A DNA stretch of 64,000 nt from Kalmanozyma brasiliensis GHG001 (Eukaryota; Basidiomycota; Ustilaginomycetes; Ustilaginales), in NCBI RefSeq assembly GCF_000497045.1, contig NW_015961970.1, forward strand, positions 310,802 to 374,801, read 5' to 3'. Made by a program: the position numbers and the translations under genes. Below, in pieces: positions 63,649-64,000 of the stretch. Positions within the stretch are counted from its first letter, which is position 1, and each line of letters starts with the position of its first letter. The notes beneath the pieces are model-generated. The model made no database searches and had not been told where the DNA came from. It was given only the letters and a program-made list of their open reading frames with translations.

Positions 63649-63789
63649 TCAGATTAAGCTCGTGGTGGGGACTGCACCGCGCAGAATGGGAGTGGTATAG
63701 ATGATGCGGTGACCGTCGAGATCAGAGAGATGCAGCTCCTGCGCATTCCAGGCGGTCTGCTGGACGCCGTTGAGAATCCTTGCGCCATC
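63649..63789 (-). CDS. Last exon of a glyoxalase/extradiol-dioxygenase-fold gene (partial, right edge)
   Basis: A 46-residue frame ending at TGA (63651-63649) encodes GARILNGVQQTAWNAQELHL followed by SDLDGHRIIYTTP, the C-terminal strand pattern of glyoxalase/bleomycin-resistance proteins (GAREL-type then DPDGHRI). The frame is preceded directly by TAG, which could be the intron acceptor CACTAG. In another frame just upstream (about 63900-63800) the reading VVLIELNGSPDAMHTRLTAKL also resembles this fold. So either a short intron with a weak donor lies between or there is a one-base shift. The start of the gene is outside the window. Enzyme activity cannot be named. Confidence 0.5.
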   Translation of the reverse strand, partial: DGARILNGVQQTAWNAQELHLSDLDGHRIIYTTPILRGAVPTTSLI

Positions 63790-64000
63790 CTAGTGCTCCC
63801 TTTGTGAGGGAAGACTGCGCAAGTCTCCACTCGTTAAGCTTTGCAGTGAGCCGCGTATGCATGGCGTCAGGCGAGCCGTTGAGTTCGATAAGCACAACTG
63901 CGCCCGAGGTAGAAGTTGACGAAGAATGAAGCGGAAGGCTTGTGGCTGGCAGCTGAAGCGGTCCTGGGTCTGTGCTTGGGAGAATGAGCGATTCGGGCGT

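Noticed and set aside
1..64000. Transposon, CRISPR array, rRNA or viral insertion
   Set aside because: No transposase, integrase or reverse-transcriptase motif, no long terminal or inverted repeat, no regularly spaced repeat and no rRNA-like segment was seen.

Overview
The window reads as nuclear chromosomal DNA of a basidiomycete fungus, most likely a smut (Ustilaginales, Ustilago/Sporisorium type). Reasons: compact GC-rich sequence, mostly intronless genes of fungal type, a few short introns (75-141 nt) with GTAAGT/GTGCGT-like donors and CTGAC-type branch sites, CAG/CAA-rich low-complexity proteins, and strict one-copy eukaryotic housekeeping genes on both strands. I see no rRNA, tRNA, transposon, virus or CRISPR. 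The species assignment is inference.

Layout. 1-3294 (-): N-terminal 1,098 codons of a neurofibromin/IRA-type Ras-GAP that runs off the left edge. 4164-6110 (-): sucrose-type MFS transporter. 6853-7211 (+): spliced Sm protein F. 7491-9167 (-): CCT/TRiC alpha subunit. 9168-11439: a long gene-free stretch leading into a LisH/glutamine-rich regulator (11440-14712, +). 15414-16061 (+): mitochondrial ribosomal protein uS13. 16350-16877 (-): calcineurin B. 17655-18323 (+): proteasome beta-1. 18411-21725 (-): VAC14. 22615-24819 (+): USP36/Ubp16-type deubiquitinase. 25152-25808 (+): tubulin cofactor A in four exons. 26306-29290 (-): two-RRM protein of the Ngr1/Nam8 type.

30822-32789 (+): aminopeptidase P. 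33520-34902 (+): mitochondrial Gfo/Idh/MocA-type oxidoreductase. 35232-35832 (+): glia maturation factor in three exons. 35995-38859 (-): unrecognised disordered protein. 39569-41110 (+): alpha/beta hydrolase. 41165-43030 (-) and 43253-44041 (+): CTNNBL1 and an RBM42-like protein, both spliceosome-linked and divergently transcribed. 44273-50851 (-): a 2,192-residue protein that is mostly disordered and ends in a quinone-reductase-like domain. 50852-53655: the largest gene-free stretch. 53656-55890 (+): an unusual family X DNA polymerase. 55982-59428 (-): ribosome-maturation GTPase EFL1/Ria1. 59760-60884 (+): U5 snRNP 40K WD protein. 61015-63396 (-): unrecognised protein with a cryptic in-frame intron. 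63649-63789 (-): last exon of a glyoxalase-like gene entering from the right edge.

There is no operon-like cluster or obvious accessory island; neighbours mostly serve unrelated core functions (splicing: SmF, CTNNBL1, RBM42-like, U5-40K; protein folding and turnover: CCT1, cofactor A, PRE3, USP; signalling: Ras-GAP, calcineurin B, LisH factor, VAC14). The most unusual items are the PolX protein with a basic leader and a hydrophobic middle region, the giant disordered-plus-MDR protein, the two unrecognised disordered proteins, and the in-frame intron. Many start codons were moved inward to the first in-frame ATG because the longest open frames begin at TTG or GTG.
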